A program made the position numbers and the translations under genes. 64,000 nt of DNA, from the NCBI RefSeq assembly GCF_943193025.1, contig NZ_CALPCQ010000003.1:1-64000 (forward strand), given 5' to 3'. Origin of the DNA: Lactobacillus agrestimuris. GTDB lineage: Bacteria; Bacillota; Bacilli; Lactobacillales; Lactobacillaceae. Below, one piece after another: positions 8,949 to 19,738 of the stretch; the stretch's first letter is position 1, and every line of letters starts with the position of its first letter. The notes under the pieces are model-generated. The model was not told where the DNA came from, did no database searches, and worked only from the letters and a program-made list of their open reading frames with translations.

Positions 8949-9473
8949 TTAGAATGGTAAATCGTCATCTGAAATATCAATAGTATCTCCAGATCCAGCA
9001 AATGGATCTTGTGGAGCCTGTGATTGATCATTTGTGTTTGACGCACCATTATTTGGTTGGAAATTATTATTGGTATTATTTTGCATACCATTGTCATTTC
9101 CATAATTGTTATTTGGTGTGTAGCCACCATTTTGACCGCGGGCTTCACGATCTCTACGTGATTCGAGTAATGAGAAGTTATCTACAACAACTTCAGTTAC
9201 ATATACTCTTTTCCCGTCTTTATCATCGTAAGTTCTGGTTTGAATTCGGCCATCAATACCAACTAATGAACCCTTTGAAGTAAAGTTACTGAAGTTTTCA
9301 GCAGCCTTTCTCCAAATTACACAGCTGATGAAGTCTGCGCCTCTCTCACCTTGAGCATTTGTAAATTGACGGTCAACAGCAAGAGTAAACGTAGCAACCG
9401 AGATTCCACTCCCAGTAGTACGCAATTCAGGATCACGTGTTAATCGGCCAACAAGTACAACTCTATTAATCAT
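8949..9473 (-). CDS. ssb: Single-stranded DNA-binding protein
   Basis: 174 residues. The OB-fold (1-about 108) starts [17 protein letters not shown] and carries the aromatic-rich [17 protein letters not shown]. It is followed by a Gly/Asn/Gln-rich linker and the acidic tip DISDDDLPF that recruits replication and repair partners. It lies between rpsF and rpsR, as in most Firmicutes. Confidence 0.97.
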   Translation of the reverse strand: MINRVVLVGRLTRDPELRTTGSGISVATFTLAVDRQFTNAQGERGADFISCVIWRKAAENFSNFTSKGSLVGIDGRIQTRTYDDKDGKRVYVTEVVVDNFSLLESRRDREARGQNGGYTPNNNYGNDNGMQNNTNNNFQPNNGASNTNDQSQAPQDPFAGSGDTIDISDDDLPF

Positions 9474-9518
9474 ACTTCGGTCCTTCCTTTCCTAAATTAC
9501 ATATCTCGACAATAAAAA

Positions 9519-9815
9519 TTACTTGTCCAACTTAACAGTCATTGAACGCAAGATTGCGTTATCAATTCTGGACAAACGGCCAAATTCGTTAACTGCGTCA
9601 GCGTTTTCTGCAGTGAAAGTCATGATGTGGTAAGTACCTTCACGATACTTTTCGATTTCATATGCAAAATGACGCTTGCCCCAGTCTTTGGATTCAACCA
9701 TAGTACCACCGTTGTCTGCGATAACCTTATCGTAGTTTTCAACGATTGCCTTCTTTGATTCTTCATCAATATCAGGCTTAATGATGTAAGTCAATTCGTA
9801 CTTAGTGATTGCCAT
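9519..9815 (-). CDS. rpsF: Ribosomal protein bS6
   Basis: 98 residues, full length, with the S6 motif [14 protein letters not shown] and the [17 protein letters not shown] segment. A strong AGAAGGAGG precedes the start. It is the first gene of the operon. The leader (about 9825-9890) can form a hairpin from TTCTTG/CAAGAA. Some Firmicutes have an S6:S18-binding leader here, but its diagnostic core was not confirmed. Confidence 0.97.
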   Translation of the reverse strand: MAITKYELTYIIKPDIDEESKKAIVENYDKVIADNGGTMVESKDWGKRHFAYEIEKYREGTYHIMTFTAENADAVNEFGRLSRIDNAILRSMTVKLDK

Positions 9816-9898
9816 AAACTATTGCACCTCCTTCTGGACTATATGGTTCTTGCTAAAATCAAGAACAAGGAGTAATCAAATATTACTCACAGTTCACA

Positions 9899-9927
9899 AT
9901 TTTAGCACATAAACAAAAAATTACCAA
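9899..9927 (-). promoter_or_regulatory. Promoter of rpsF-ssb-rpsR
   Basis: On the minus strand the -35 TTGGTA (9922-9927) and -10 TAAAAT (9899-9904) are 17 nt apart. The -10 is preceded by TGC, an extended -10. It lies about 85 nt upstream of the rpsF start. Confidence 0.65.
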
Positions 9928-10019
9928 ACAAAATTCACGTGATCCTCGAGGACTTTTACCCCTCATATATATATACGCAAAAAAGTTTGATAATTCTCTG
10001 AAAATTTTTATTTTTTTGA

Positions 10020-12512
10020 TTATTCTTCTGAATCTGAACCATCATCTGAAGAACTATCAGTGATTTCTTGATCATCTTCAGTTGGTACAGTTGCAAGACT
10101 GGCTACTTTGCTATCGCCATCAACCTTGATTAAACGAACACCCAAAGTATTTCTACCGGTTTGAGAAACATCATCAATCTTGAAACGAATCATAATACCA
10201 TCAGTAGTAATTACCATGATATCCTTCGTACCATCGACAACAGTAATTCCGGCAATTGGACCGTTCTTTTCTGTTACATTAGCGGTCTTGATACCTTTAC
10301 CGCCACGACCCTTGATTGGATATTCACTAGCTGCGGTTCTCTTACCGTAACCCTTTTCTGAAATTACGAGAACTTCATCATCTGGTCTGATTACTTCTGA
10401 GCCAACAACATAATCATTGTCACGTAAGTTAATTCCGCGAACACCGGCTGCAGTTCTACCCATTGGACGAACATCACTTTCTTTGAAAGTTACTGCATAA
10501 CCCAAGTGAGTACCGATTAAAATATTCTGATTACCATCGGTAGTTAAAACATTGTTAAGTTCGTCGCCATCTTTCAAGGTGAGAGCGATCAAACCACTAT
10601 TTCTGATATTTTCGAATTCACTAACGTGCGTACGCTTAACAGTACCCATCTTAGTGATGAAGAATAAGTAGTTGTCATCTGCACCTTCAGGAATATTGAT
10701 AACAGTTTGAATCTTTTCACCCTTATCAAGTTGGAGTAAGTTTACAATTGGAAGTCCCTTAGCAGTTCTACTGTATTCTGGAATCTCGTATGCCTTCTTA
10801 GAATATACCTTACCTAAGTTAGTGAAAAATAAAAGCATATCGTGAGTACTTGAGTAGATAAGATTTTCTGTGAAATCATCATCTTGAACTCCCATACCCT
10901 TAACACCTTTACCACCACGGTTTTGGGTCTTAAATTCAGTAATTGGCATTCTCTTGATGTACCCCCTATGAGTTAAGGTCAAAAGAACATTTTGCTTCTC
11001 AATTAAATCTTCATCTTCAATTGAAACAATTTCGCTGGCACCAATTTCTGTACGACGTTCATCCCCAAAGCGTTTTTGAATTTCAAGAAGTTCATCGTAG
11101 ATAATTTGATCAATACGTTCATGCTTAGCAAGAATATCTCTGTAATCAGCAATCTTAACTTGAAGTTCTTGATATTCAGCCTCAACCTTATCACGTTCCA
11201 AACCAGTAAGACGAACTAAACGCATGTCCAAAATAGCTTGAGCCTGCTTATCGTCTAAACCAAAGCGGCTAATTAAAGATGCCTTAGCGATATCACTTGA
11301 TTGACTAGAACGAATAATCTTAACGATTTCGTCAATATGATCAAGGGCAATTCTTAAACCTTCAAGAATATGAGCTCTGGCTTCAGCTTTTGCCAAATCA
11401 AACTTGGTACGACGAGTTACGACATCTTCTTGGTGATTTAAATAGTATTGAAGCATTTGCTTCAATGTTAAGAAGTGAGGCGCACCGTCAACAATAGCCA
11501 CCATGTTCATACCAAAGTTAGCTTGCATTTGAGTTTCTTTGAATAAATTATTCAAAACCACACTCGCACTTGCATCTCGGCGAACATCAATGGTGATTCT
11601 CATACCAGTCTGGTCTGATTCATCACGAACACCGGTAATGCCGTCGATTACCTTTTCACGAGCTAGATCAGCAATCTTCTTAACAAGTTCAGCCTTGTTA
11701 ACCATGTATGGAAGTTCAGTAACGATGATATGTTCACGACCGCTCTTTTCAGTTTCAATTTCGGTCTTAGCACGAACAACAATGTTACCCTTACCATTTT
11801 CATAAGCACGATAAATTCCACCACGTCCCATAATGATTCCGCCTGTTGGAAAATCTGGTCCTGGGATAGCCTTCATCAACTCTTTAGTTGTAACATCAGG
11901 ATTCTTCATCAACATATGAAGACCGTTGATAACTTCACCTAAGTTATGTGGTGGAATATTGGTAGTCATACCAACAGCGATACCGTTTGTTCCGTTAACC
12001 AGCAAGTTAGGAATTCTAGCTGGTAAAACAGCCGGTTCATTTTCAGTATCATCATAGTTACGTTGCCAATCAACAGTATTTTTGTTGATATCACGTAACA
12101 TTTCCATGGCAATTTTGCTCATTCTTGCCTCGGTATAACGCATTGCGGCTGGTTCATCCCCATCGACAGAACCAAAGTTACCGTGACCATCAACTAACAT
12201 ATAACGGTATGAGAAATCTTGAGCCATGTGAGCCATAGCAAGATAAATTGAGGAGTCACCGTGTGGGTGGAACTTACCCATAACCTCTCCAACAATTCTG
12301 GCTGATTTTTTATATGGCTTATCTGGAGAAACTCCCAACTCGCTCATTCCGTAAAGAATACGACGCTGTACTGGCTTTAAACCATCACGTACATCTGGAA
12401 GAGCACGTGCAACAATAACTGACATAGCATAGTCAAGGAATGAACTACGCATTGTGCTAGTTAAGTCAACGTTTCGGATTCTACGATCTTGTGTTTGATT
12501 ATCGTTATCCAT
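10020..12512 (-). CDS. gyrA: DNA gyrase subunit A
   Basis: 830 residues, full length. The N-terminal breakage-reunion domain contains the catalytic tyrosine region ([15 protein letters not shown]) and the quinolone-resistance-determining region around [12 protein letters not shown]. The C-terminal beta-pinwheel contains the GyrA-box sequence [10 protein letters not shown] and related repeats, and the protein ends in a Ser/Asp/Glu-rich acidic tail. Ser sits at the usual quinolone-sensitive position in GDSSIY. AGGAGG precedes ATG. It follows gyrB by 10 nt in one operon. Confidence 0.98.
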   Translation of the reverse strand: MDNDNQTQDRRIRNVDLTSTMRSSFLDYAMSVIVARALPDVRDGLKPVQRRILYGMSELGVSPDKPYKKSARIVGEVMGKFHPHGDSSIYLAMAHMAQDFSYRYMLVDGHGNFGSVDGDEPAAMRYTEARMSKIAMEMLRDINKNTVDWQRNYDDTENEPAVLPARIPNLLVNGTNGIAVGMTTNIPPHNLGEVINGLHMLMKNPDVTTKELMKAIPGPDFPTGGIIMGRGGIYRAYENGKGNIVVRAKTEIETEKSGREHIIVTELPYMVNKAELVKKIADLAREKVIDGITGVRDESDQTGMRITIDVRRDASASVVLNNLFKETQMQANFGMNMVAIVDGAPHFLTLKQMLQYYLNHQEDVVTRRTKFDLAKAEARAHILEGLRIALDHIDEIVKIIRSSQSSDIAKASLISRFGLDDKQAQAILDMRLVRLTGLERDKVEAEYQELQVKIADYRDILAKHERIDQIIYDELLEIQKRFGDERRTEIGASEIVSIEDEDLIEKQNVLLTLTHRGYIKRMPITEFKTQNRGGKGVKGMGVQDDDFTENLIYSSTHDMLLFFTNLGKVYSKKAYEIPEYSRTAKGLPIVNLLQLDKGEKIQTVINIPEGADDNYLFFITKMGTVKRTHVSEFENIRNSGLIALTLKDGDELNNVLTTDGNQNILIGTHLGYAVTFKESDVRPMGRTAAGVRGINLRDNDYVVGSEVIRPDDEVLVISEKGYGKRTAASEYPIKGRGGKGIKTANVTEKNGPIAGITVVDGTKDIMVITTDGIMIRFKIDDVSQTGRNTLGVRLIKVDGDSKVASLATVPTEDDQEITDSSSDDGSDSEE

Positions 12513-12522
12513 TTAATACCTC

Positions 12523-14481
12523 CTAGGCATCCAAGTTCTCTACGTATTTAGCGTTTTGTTCGATAAATTCACGTCTTGGGCTAACTTCATTACCCATCAA
12601 TAATTCAAAGACTTCTTCTGCATCTTTAGCAAGTTCTGGACTTACTCGGTCAAGACGACGATTTTCTGGGTTCATAGTTGTTTCCCAAAGTTGTTCTGGG
12701 TCCATTTCACCAAGTCCCTTGTAACGTTGAACAACTGGCTTAGGGCTTGGTTGTAAACTACCTAAGTAATCATGAAGCTCTTCATCTGTATCAAGATACT
12801 TAACAACTTTACCTTGACGAACTTGATATAGAGGTGGCTTGGCAATATAAACATATCCCTTTTCAATCATTGGACGCATGTAGTTGTAGAAGAGCGTCAA
12901 TAAAAGTGTACGGATGTGAGCACCATCGACATCGGCATCAGTCATGATAATAAGCTTGTGGTAACGTGCTTTTTCAACATCAAAGTCTGCACCAAATCCA
13001 GTACCCAAAGCAGTAAACAATGAACGGATTTCTTGGTTAGCCAAGATACGGTCCATTGAAGCCTTTTCAACGTTTAAGATCTTACCTCTGATTGGCAAAA
13101 TAGCTTGGGTTAAACGAGAACGACCTTGCTTAGCAGAACCACCGGCTGAGTTACCTTCGACGATGAACAATTCAGAAATACTTGGATCATTACTGGTATT
13201 GTCGGCAAGCTTACCAGGTAAGTTGGCAATTTCAAGACCTGACTTCTTACGAGTTACTTCACGAGCACGCTTAGCAGCATTTCTTGCACGTTCAGCAAGT
13301 TGAGCCTTTTCAACAATCTTTCGACCAACACTTGGATTTTCAAGAAGGAAACGACTGAACGCTTCTGAGAAAGCACGGTCAACAGCAGTTCTAGCATCTG
13401 AGTTACCAAGCTTAGTCTTAGTCTGACCTTCAAATTGAGGGTTAGGGTGCTTAACAGAAACAACTGCGGTCATACCTTCACGAATATCTTCACCAGAAAG
13501 ATTGTCATCTTTGTCTTTTAAGATCTTTTGCTTATGAGCATAATCATTAACTACACGGGTTAAAGCTGTCTTAAATCCAGATTCGTGCATCCCACCTTCA
13601 TAAGTGTGAATGTTGTTAGCGAAAGTCATCATGGTTGTCTTATAACCATTTGTATATTGAAGAGCAACTTCAACGTTAATACCGTCGTAGTCACCTTCTA
13701 CATAAATTGGAGTATCAAAGAGCACTTCTGTTCCGCGGTTTAAGAAAGATACATATTCTTTAATACCACCTTCGAAGTAGTAGACATCAGTTTCGGCAGT
13801 TTCTTTACGTTTATCAGTGAAAGTAAGCTTCAATCCCTTGTTTAAGAAAGCAAGTTCACGAATTCTATTCTTTAAAATTTTGTCATCAAAAACAATGGTA
13901 TCAGTAAAGATATCTGGATCTGGATAGAAATGTACGGTTGTACCATGTTCAGTCAAAGGTACAGTTCCTACTTGGTGCATCTCTTCCGTTACTCGACCAT
14001 GATCAAAGGAAATTGCATATTCTTTACCATCACGCATAACGGTAACATCAAGTTTAGTTGATAAAGCGTTAACTACTGAAGCACCAACACCGTGAAGACC
14101 TCCAGATACCTTGTATCCGCCACCGCCGAATTTACCACCAGCGTGAAGCACAGTGAAGACAGTCTCAAGAGCTGGACGACCAGTTTTTTCTTGGATATCA
14201 ACTGGGATACCACGACCATCATCTTGAACCGTAACGCTACCATCTTCATTGACTGTAACTTCAATCTTAGTCGCAAAGCCAGCTAAACGTTCATCGATAC
14301 TGTTATCAATAACTTCCCATACCAAGTGGTGTAATCCCTGGGAACTTGTTGATCCAATATACATACCTGGACGTTTACGAACGGCCTCTAATCCGCCTAA
14401 TACTTGAATCTGACTGGCATTATATTTATCAGCTTCTTCTTCATATTTTTTTGCATTCTCAAGCTTTTCTTTATCAGCCAT
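12523..14481 (-). CDS. gyrB: DNA gyrase subunit B
   Basis: 652 residues, full length. The GHKL ATPase domain (motifs [29 protein letters not shown]) is followed by the transducer and TOPRIM regions ([32 protein letters not shown]), and the tail [12 protein letters not shown] interacts with GyrA. The start codon directly abuts the recF stop codon, with GGAGA as ribosome-binding site inside the end of recF, so translation is coupled. Confidence 0.98.
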   Translation of the reverse strand: MADKEKLENAKKYEEEADKYNASQIQVLGGLEAVRKRPGMYIGSTSSQGLHHLVWEVIDNSIDERLAGFATKIEVTVNEDGSVTVQDDGRGIPVDIQEKTGRPALETVFTVLHAGGKFGGGGYKVSGGLHGVGASVVNALSTKLDVTVMRDGKEYAISFDHGRVTEEMHQVGTVPLTEHGTTVHFYPDPDIFTDTIVFDDKILKNRIRELAFLNKGLKLTFTDKRKETAETDVYYFEGGIKEYVSFLNRGTEVLFDTPIYVEGDYDGINVEVALQYTNGYKTTMMTFANNIHTYEGGMHESGFKTALTRVVNDYAHKQKILKDKDDNLSGEDIREGMTAVVSVKHPNPQFEGQTKTKLGNSDARTAVDRAFSEAFSRFLLENPSVGRKIVEKAQLAERARNAAKRAREVTRKKSGLEIANLPGKLADNTSNDPSISELFIVEGNSAGGSAKQGRSRLTQAILPIRGKILNVEKASMDRILANQEIRSLFTALGTGFGADFDVEKARYHKLIIMTDADVDGAHIRTLLLTLFYNYMRPMIEKGYVYIAKPPLYQVRQGKVVKYLDTDEELHDYLGSLQPSPKPVVQRYKGLGEMDPEQLWETTMNPENRRLDRVSPELAKDAEEVFELLMGNEVSPRREFIEQNAKYVENLDA

Positions 14482-15609
14482 TTAATTCTCCTTTTTCAAA
14501 CTAATCTCGCCGGATTGAATATGATAAATCTTCGGCTGTTTAATTATTTCCCAGGAAATTCCTTCCAAATCCGTGGTGGTAATAAAAGTTTGCGTCTTTC
14601 CATGAATATAATCTAAAAGCGCACTTTGACGATCATGATCTAATTCGCTCATCACGTCATCAAGTAAGAGTATCGGATATTCGTCCGTTAAATGATGTAC
14701 TAATTGAATTTCTGCCAATTTTACACTCAAGGCAATTGAGCGTTGTTGCCCTTGAGAAGCAAACAAGTGAGCATTTTTTCCATCGAGCTTAAATTCAATA
14801 TCATCTCGGTGAGGTCCAGACAGAGTAGTCGCTTTTCTTATTTCATTATCTTTAGTTTTCTGAAAATTGGCTCTCAGCTTTTCATAAATCTCTTCCCTGC
14901 TATCATCGGACTTTATTCCGGAAATCGATGGATGATAAGCTATTGTCAACTTTTCCCCAGCCAATGAAATGTGATCATACGCATCACTAGCTGCACTACT
15001 CAAAAATTTCAAAAATTCAAACCTACGAGAAATCACCTCAGCCGCAATTCCTGCTAACTGATCAGATAGCACATCTAAAAAGATATAGTCTTTAGTTTCC
15101 CCTTTAGCCAAGCGTTTCAAATATGTATTCCTTTGCAATAATACCTGTCGATATTTACTTGCATAAAATAAATATTCCTGACTAATTTGACCAAATTCTT
15201 GGTCCATGAAGCGTCGTCTTAAAGCCGGTGCTCCTTTTATAAGATCTAAATCTTCCGGTGAAAACAATATTGCATTTAATTGTCCCACATAAGTTGATAA
15301 CTTTGATTGTTCAACTCGATTGATCCAAACTTTTTTACCCTTTTTAGTAATTAAAACCCGCAAATCTAAATCTAACTGACTTTTATGAATCTTACCCCAC
15401 AAATTGGCATATTCTTGGTTAAAAGCAATTAATTCTCGATCGCTATTAGTTCTATGTGAACGAGTCAAAGCCAAAAAGTAGATCGATTCAAGTAAATTAG
15501 TTTTTCCTTGGGCATTTTTTCCAATAAAAATATTAATATTCGGATCAAACTGAGTATCAATCTCTTTCAAGTTACGGTAATTTTGTAAGACAAAGTGATC
15601 GAGATACAT
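14482..15609 (-). CDS. recF: DNA replication and repair protein RecF
   Basis: 375 residues. This is an SMC-like ABC ATPase with Walker [13 protein letters not shown] near residue 30, signature [18 protein letters not shown], and Walker [12 protein letters not shown]. It helps load RecA at gapped DNA. It starts 5 nt after the yaaA stop with no evident Shine-Dalgarno of its own, suggesting translational coupling to yaaA. A Noc-binding-like 14-mer lies inside the gene at 14546-14559. Confidence 0.97.
   Translation of the reverse strand: MYLDHFVLQNYRNLKEIDTQFDPNINIFIGKNAQGKTNLLESIYFLALTRSHRTNSDRELIAFNQEYANLWGKIHKSQLDLDLRVLITKKGKKVWINRVEQSKLSTYVGQLNAILFSPEDLDLIKGAPALRRRFMDQEFGQISQEYLFYASKYRQVLLQRNTYLKRLAKGETKDYIFLDVLSDQLAGIAAEVISRRFEFLKFLSSAASDAYDHISLAGEKLTIAYHPSISGIKSDDSREEIYEKLRANFQKTKDNEIRKATTLSGPHRDDIEFKLDGKNAHLFASQGQQRSIALSVKLAEIQLVHHLTDEYPILLLDDVMSELDHDRQSALLDYIHGKTQTFITTTDLEGISWEIIKQPKIYHIQSGEISLKKEN
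14546..14559. other. Noc-binding-like site (in recF)
   Basis: ATTTCCCAGGAAAT differs by one base from the Bacillus subtilis Noc-binding sequence ATTTCCCGGGAAAT. It is one of several such sites in the window, and binding is inferred only from the motif. Confidence 0.45.
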
Positions 15610-15614
15610 TAATA

Positions 15615-15836
15615 TTAACGAAATTCATACCGCACGTTGTCGACTTCTAATTTGTCACCAACATGCAACTTCTTCCCACGACGATCTTCTTTTTGACCAT
15701 TTAAGATCACCGGATTATCGCGTAAATACCATTTTGCTTGTCCACCAGACGAAATGATACTCTCTTCTTTCAAAAATTGACTTAGAGTTACATAGTCTCC
15801 ATCGATTGTAAAAATCTTAATAATACTCACCTTCAA
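15615..15836 (-). CDS. yaaA: S4-domain RNA-binding protein YaaA
   Basis: 73 residues, matching the small S4-like YaaA/RlbA family located between dnaN and recF in Firmicutes. The S4 core is visible in [22 protein letters not shown], and [14 protein letters not shown] follows. A role in ribosome or RNA metabolism is presumed. The start is uncertain: TTG at 15836 gives the full frame, but the in-frame GTG two codons later fits the family N-terminus equally well, and neither has a strong ribosome-binding site. Confidence 0.9.
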   Translation of the reverse strand: MKVSIIKIFTIDGDYVTLSQFLKEESIISSGGQAKWYLRDNPVILNGQKEDRRGKKLHVGDKLEVDNVRYEFR

Positions 15837-16003
15837 TACTCTAACTATACCTAATAATTATATTCGTAATTCAGATAAAAAACAATCATATTTCGCATTC
15901 TAAGGCGTTTTGAGCGGATTTTGTTTAAATTAATCAGAACATAGCCATTAGGGTTTAAAATTATATGACGTCAATTTTAAGTACATAGAGAAAAATTGAA
16001 TAA

Positions 16004-16033
16004 GAAAAAAGCCATCGACCGATGGCTTTTTGG
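16004..16033 (-). terminator. Terminator after dnaN
   Basis: AAAAAGCCATC and GATGGCTTTTT form a perfect stem with a 4-nt loop. It lies just beyond the dnaN stop at 16046. The remaining 15837-16003 is AT-rich and must hold the yaaA-recF-gyrBA promoter, which was not pinned down. Confidence 0.85.
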
Positions 16034-16045
16034 TTCCTTTTAATT

Positions 16046-17176
16046 TTAAAATGTCCTAACTGGTGTAATTAATTGGACAAATTGAACATCATCCTTATTA
16101 GGAATAACAGTAAATGGACGAAGTGGCTGCGTGAACTTCATGATTACAGCATCCGTAATTGAAGCACGTAAAGCATCCCTCAAGTAATCTGGGTTAAATG
16201 AAATTGTCAAATTATCACCTTGAAGATTTTTAAAACTTACTTCTTCTTCAACGTTACCAATTTCTGCAGAGGTACCAGTTAAAGTTACAGTTTGTTTATC
16301 AGTATTTAAATCTAAGTTAACAACATTATTACGACCAGCGTGAGTTAATAAACTTGCACGATCAAGCGCACTTGAAAGTTCTGCTAAATCAATTTCAATT
16401 TCAGTTGTACTTTCAGTTGGAAGTAAACGATCAGTGTCTGGATAATTTCCATCTAAAAGTCGAGAGTAGAATGAAATATTGCCAATTTGGAATAAAGCTT
16501 GGTTATCTCCTGGACAAAGTTTAACTTCTGGATCAGCTTCACCAATAATTCTAGATAGTTCTTGCAAACTTTTACCTGGAATAATCAAGTCGGTTTCAGT
16601 TTGAGGTCCGTTTTCTAAAGATATAATTCTTTGAGATAAACGATGTGAGTCTGTGGCAACAGCCTTGATGCTTTCAGGACTAAAAGTAAAGTGAACCCCG
16701 CTCAACACGATTCTACTTTCTTGAGTTGAAACAGCGAATTGTGTTTCATTAATAATTTCACGCAAAACTTTACCAGCAATAACAAAAGAGGACTCGTCAG
16801 GAATTTCTGGTAAACGAGGATAATTATTTGCATCTAACCCATTAATTGTAAATTCACTATTTTCAGATGAAATTTTAGTTTGAAAACCTTCTTTTACTTC
16901 AAATGAAAAATCTTTACCTGGAAGTTTCTTTACAATTTCACTGAAAAAGCGGGCAGGTAAGACAATTGATCCAGTGGATTCAACTTGAAGATCTTCATTT
17001 ACAGGTATCTTAATTTCAATAGAAATATCTGTATCACTACCTGTCATTACTAATTCATCATCTGAAAGTGTTAATTTGATTCCACTTAAAATAGGAATAG
17101 TGGCTCTTGAAGAAATTGCGCGCATTACATTATTTAGATTATCAATAAATAAATTGCGATTGATTGAAAATTTCAT
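16046..17176 (-). CDS. dnaN: DNA polymerase III beta sliding clamp
   Basis: 376 residues with three clamp domains. Recognisable segments are MKFSINRNLFIDNLNNVMRA at the start, a central ATDSHRLSQR, and the C-terminal FTQPLRPFTVIPN...VQLITPVRTF that forms the peptide-binding pocket. GGAGGG lies 5 nt before ATG. It is downstream of dnaA across the unwinding module and has its own terminator. Confidence 0.98.
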   Translation of the reverse strand: MKFSINRNLFIDNLNNVMRAISSRATIPILSGIKLTLSDDELVMTGSDTDISIEIKIPVNEDLQVESTGSIVLPARFFSEIVKKLPGKDFSFEVKEGFQTKISSENSEFTINGLDANNYPRLPEIPDESSFVIAGKVLREIINETQFAVSTQESRIVLSGVHFTFSPESIKAVATDSHRLSQRIISLENGPQTETDLIIPGKSLQELSRIIGEADPEVKLCPGDNQALFQIGNISFYSRLLDGNYPDTDRLLPTESTTEIEIDLAELSSALDRASLLTHAGRNNVVNLDLNTDKQTVTLTGTSAEIGNVEEEVSFKNLQGDNLTISFNPDYLRDALRASITDAVIMKFTQPLRPFTVIPNKDDVQFVQLITPVRTF

Positions 17177-17229
17177 GTATACCCTCCTGATTTCATGTAC
17201 GCTTTTTTATTATTTATTATATATTTATT

Positions 17230-17346
17230 TAGTTAGTAGTAGTAGACCCTGTGATTTATGTTGATAACTCAAGTAAATCTTAAAATAAAGGAATTTAGCA
17301 AGTTGAAAAGATGTGAATAAACTCAAAAGTTTTCCACAGTGGATAA
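17230..17346. other. oriC: oriC unwinding module (dnaA-dnaN intergenic) with DnaA-trio repeats
   Basis: Read in the dnaA direction: AGTGGATAA/TTTTCCACA overlapping boxes (17330-17346), a TTATTCACA box (17312-17320), a TTATCAACA box (17259-17267), a short GC patch (17246-17251), four consecutive trinucleotides reading CTA on the dnaA sense strand (17234-17245), and then about 40 bp of almost pure A/T toward dnaN. This order matches the Bacillus subtilis basal unwinding system, where DnaA spreads from boxes onto the DnaA-trio strand to open the duplex. Confidence 0.8.
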
Positions 17347-17352
17347 CTTTAA

Positions 17353-18717
17353 TTAATGATCCAATAATTGCTTCAAATCATACACAGCCGTTTTAATATC
17401 TGAGTCGGTTTTTAATTGACGTTCGATTTTTTCATAGGCATGCATGACAGTTGTATGATCTTTACCACCAAATTCTTGACCAATTTTAGGTAAACTGGAA
17501 TCTGTCAATTCTCTTGAAAGGTACATGGCTATTTGGCGAGGTATGACAATTTGCCTTACTCTCTTTTTACCTTTTAACTCCGCTGTTGAAGTTTGGAAAT
17601 AATTTGCGACTACTTCTTGAATCTTAGAGATTTGCAATCCCCTATTCTTTTGGACTAATTTGAGATCCGTTAATGCTTCTCTAGCCAAATTGATATTGAT
17701 ATCTTCTTTTTCAATAGTTGCATGAGCCTGGACCTTAACTAGGGCCCCTTCTAGTTCACGGATATTTGTATCTACTTGGGAGGCAATGTAATCTAAAGTA
17801 TTTTCTTCAATAACTAATCCATCTGCTTCTGCCTTTTTACGTAAAATTGCGATTCTGGTTTCCAAATCTGGAGGTGTAATTTCAACTTGGAGACCCCAAG
17901 TAAATCTAGATACCAATCGCTCAGATAGATCAGGTATTTCAGTTGGTAAGCGATCGCTAGTCATTACGATCTGCTTTTGATCATTATATAAAGTCTCAAA
18001 GGTATGGAAGAATTCTTCTTGAATACCTTCTTTTTTTGCAAAAAATTGAATATCATCAACTAAAAGCAGGTCACATTTGCGGTATTTTTCACGGAATTTG
18101 TCCTGCGTTTTATTTTTTATTGAATTGATAAAGTCATTTACAAAAGTCTCACTTTGGATGTAAACCACTTTTGCGTCGGGCTTTTCTGCTAGCATTTGAT
18201 GACCAATAGCTTGCATTAAGTGAGTTTTACCTAATCCAACACCACCAAAAATAAATAAAGGATTATAAAAACTACCAGGGCTATCTGCAACTGCAAGTGC
18301 AGCACCGGCAGCTAGTTTGTTTCCTTCACCTTGAACGAAAGTATCAAAGGTGTAGTTATCATTTAAACGTAAATCTTTGGTAAATTCATTTTGAGTAGGT
18401 GTAGGTATATTTTTTTTAATTTCATGCTGAGGTTCAGGAGTCACAATTCGCTCGGGACCGTTGTCGCCTTCAATTTGAAAAGTTGGTAAAATTTCAATTC
18501 CGGCGTAACCATATGCTGATTGAATTAATTGAGAAGAAAGATTTTTTTCCCAATATCCCTTTGCAACGGGATTTTGGACTGCAATTGTTAATTCATGCGA
18601 ATTTTTATCATATGATAATGGCTTTGTGTTCTTGAACCATGCATTATAGGCAACTTCGTTGAAACGTTCTCGCATTTCATCGTTGAAATGTTGCCAAAAT
18701 TTGTCAATGTCGAACAA
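17353..18717 (-). CDS. dnaA: Chromosomal replication initiator DnaA
   Basis: 454 residues, four domains. Domain I (1-about 85) is the helicase and regulator contact region, and a short linker follows. The AAA+ domain III has Walker A GGVGLGKTHL near residue 160, Walker B LLLVDDIQFF and the initiator-specific motif region. Domain IV carries the box-binding signature GGKDHTTVMHAYEKI near the C-terminus. The start is TTG with GGAGGA 7 nt upstream; an out-of-frame ATG lies between them, only 1 nt from the GGAGGA, and is unlikely to be used. Confidence 0.98.
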   Translation of the reverse strand: MFDIDKFWQHFNDEMRERFNEVAYNAWFKNTKPLSYDKNSHELTIAVQNPVAKGYWEKNLSSQLIQSAYGYAGIEILPTFQIEGDNGPERIVTPEPQHEIKKNIPTPTQNEFTKDLRLNDNYTFDTFVQGEGNKLAAGAALAVADSPGSFYNPLFIFGGVGLGKTHLMQAIGHQMLAEKPDAKVVYIQSETFVNDFINSIKNKTQDKFREKYRKCDLLLVDDIQFFAKKEGIQEEFFHTFETLYNDQKQIVMTSDRLPTEIPDLSERLVSRFTWGLQVEITPPDLETRIAILRKKAEADGLVIEENTLDYIASQVDTNIRELEGALVKVQAHATIEKEDININLAREALTDLKLVQKNRGLQISKIQEVVANYFQTSTAELKGKKRVRQIVIPRQIAMYLSRELTDSSLPKIGQEFGGKDHTTVMHAYEKIERQLKTDSDIKTAVYDLKQLLDH

Positions 18718-18739
18718 AATGCATTCCTCCTATAGTAAA

Positions 18740-19047
18740 AAGCATATTTATTTTAGCATTTAAATAAAAAGTTTTCCACAAGTGTAAAAAGTAAATCCTC
18801 AATCAACAGTGTGTGGATTACATTAATTCATATTTTTTTAATCATTGTGAAACAATGGAAAATCAAATAAATTTTAACAGGCATCTGTGGATAAAATACT
18901 AAGTATTATAAGGCTTTGAAGATAATTTTTGAAATAATATCCACAATCTGTGGATAGAGTTTTTGACAGCTTGTGACTTGTGGATAAAATTGCGAATAGC
19001 TATGTGCATTTTAATTTGTGGATAATTTTTATTTTCTTTTTTCCACA
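18740..19047. other. oriC: oriC DnaA-box cluster upstream of dnaA
   Basis: Perfect boxes TGTGGATAA lie at 18886-18894, 18979-18987 and 19017-19025. One-mismatch boxes lie at 18772-18780 (TTTTCCACA), 18812-18820, 18937-18945, 18949-18957 and 19039-19047. The box at 18772 is about 27 bp upstream of a probable extended -10 of dnaA (TGC-TAAAAT on the minus strand, 18740-18745), fitting autoregulation. Together with the 17230-17346 module this makes a bipartite origin with dnaA between the halves. No other gene lies in 18718-19175. Confidence 0.88.
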
Positions 19048-19175
19048 AAAAAATTAATAAAAAACCTTGTAAAGTCGCGGTAAATTTGAATTTTCCTCTT
19101 GGTTTTTTACATTAATCGTGCTATCCTTAATAAGAAATTGTGCAAGTTGGCACATAAAAATGGAGGTGCAGTTTA

Positions 19176-19316
19176 ATGACAACTAAAAGAACTTACCAAC
19201 CTAAGAAGCGTCACCGTTCACGTGTTCATGGTTTCATGAAGCGTATGAGTACAGCAAATGGCCGCAAGGTTTTAGCAAGACGCCGCGCAAAGGGTAGAAA
19301 AGTCTTATCTGCTTAA
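19176..19316 (+). CDS. rpmH: Ribosomal protein bL34
   Basis: A 46-residue, highly basic protein beginning [20 protein letters not shown] and containing [23 protein letters not shown], the near-invariant L34 sequence. GGAGG precedes the ATG. It faces away from dnaA across the origin. A probable promoter lies upstream (-35 TTGGTT, 17-nt spacer, -10 TATCCT, around 19098-19126). Confidence 0.98.
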   Translation: MTTKRTYQPKKRHRSRVHGFMKRMSTANGRKVLARRRAKGRKVLSA

Positions 19317-19343
19317 ACCACTGAAATCCCAGTGGTTTTTTTA
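19316..19343 (+). terminator. Terminator/attenuator between rpmH and rnpA
   Basis: AACCACTG pairs with CAGTGGTT across a 6-nt loop and is followed by T6-T7. It probably lowers rnpA expression relative to the abundant L34 mRNA. Confidence 0.85.
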
Positions 19344-19368
19344 GTCTACTAGAGTGGAATGAAACGTT

Positions 19369-19737
19369 TTGAGAAAATCCTATCGTGTAAAATCTGAAAA
19401 AGATTTTCAATATGTATTTAAAAATGGTGATTCAGTTGCGAATCGAGCCTTTGTTATCTATAAAATAGAAAGAGCAGAAAATAAACACTTCAGAGTGGGA
19501 ATTTCTGTCGGAAAAAAGGTCGGTCACACCGCAGTTGTTCGGAATCGACTCAAGCGTTACATTCGTGCGGTGATTACCGAGCGAAAACTAGATATCGATC
19601 CGCATATTGATTTTTTGGTAATCGCTAGACCATCAGCTCGTAATTTTGACATGACTAAGGTACGCAGAAATTTAGTTCATGCTCTGACCTTGGCTCACGT
19701 CATTGAAGAAATGCCAAACGAAAATGAGGAAAATTAG
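19369..19737 (+). CDS. rnpA: Ribonuclease P protein component
   Basis: 122 residues. The start is TTG ([12 protein letters not shown]). The RNase P signature appears in the [18 protein letters not shown] helix (about 50-70), and [12 protein letters not shown] follows. It binds RNase P RNA to mature tRNA 5' ends. The ribosome-binding site is weak (GTGGAATG). yidC follows 1 nt beyond the stop. Confidence 0.96.
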   Translation: MRKSYRVKSEKDFQYVFKNGDSVANRAFVIYKIERAENKHFRVGISVGKKVGHTAVVRNRLKRYIRAVITERKLDIDPHIDFLVIARPSARNFDMTKVRRNLVHALTLAHVIEEMPNENEEN

Positions 19738-19738
19738 A

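Noticed and set aside
9825..9890. S6:S18-binding leader RNA upstream of rpsF
   Set aside because: A hairpin exists, but the characteristic bulged CCG-containing core could not be confirmed by eye.
9944..9962. CACGTG-containing palindromic patch near the rpsF promoter as a parS site
   Set aside because: It lacks the TGTT and AACA arms needed for a parS match.
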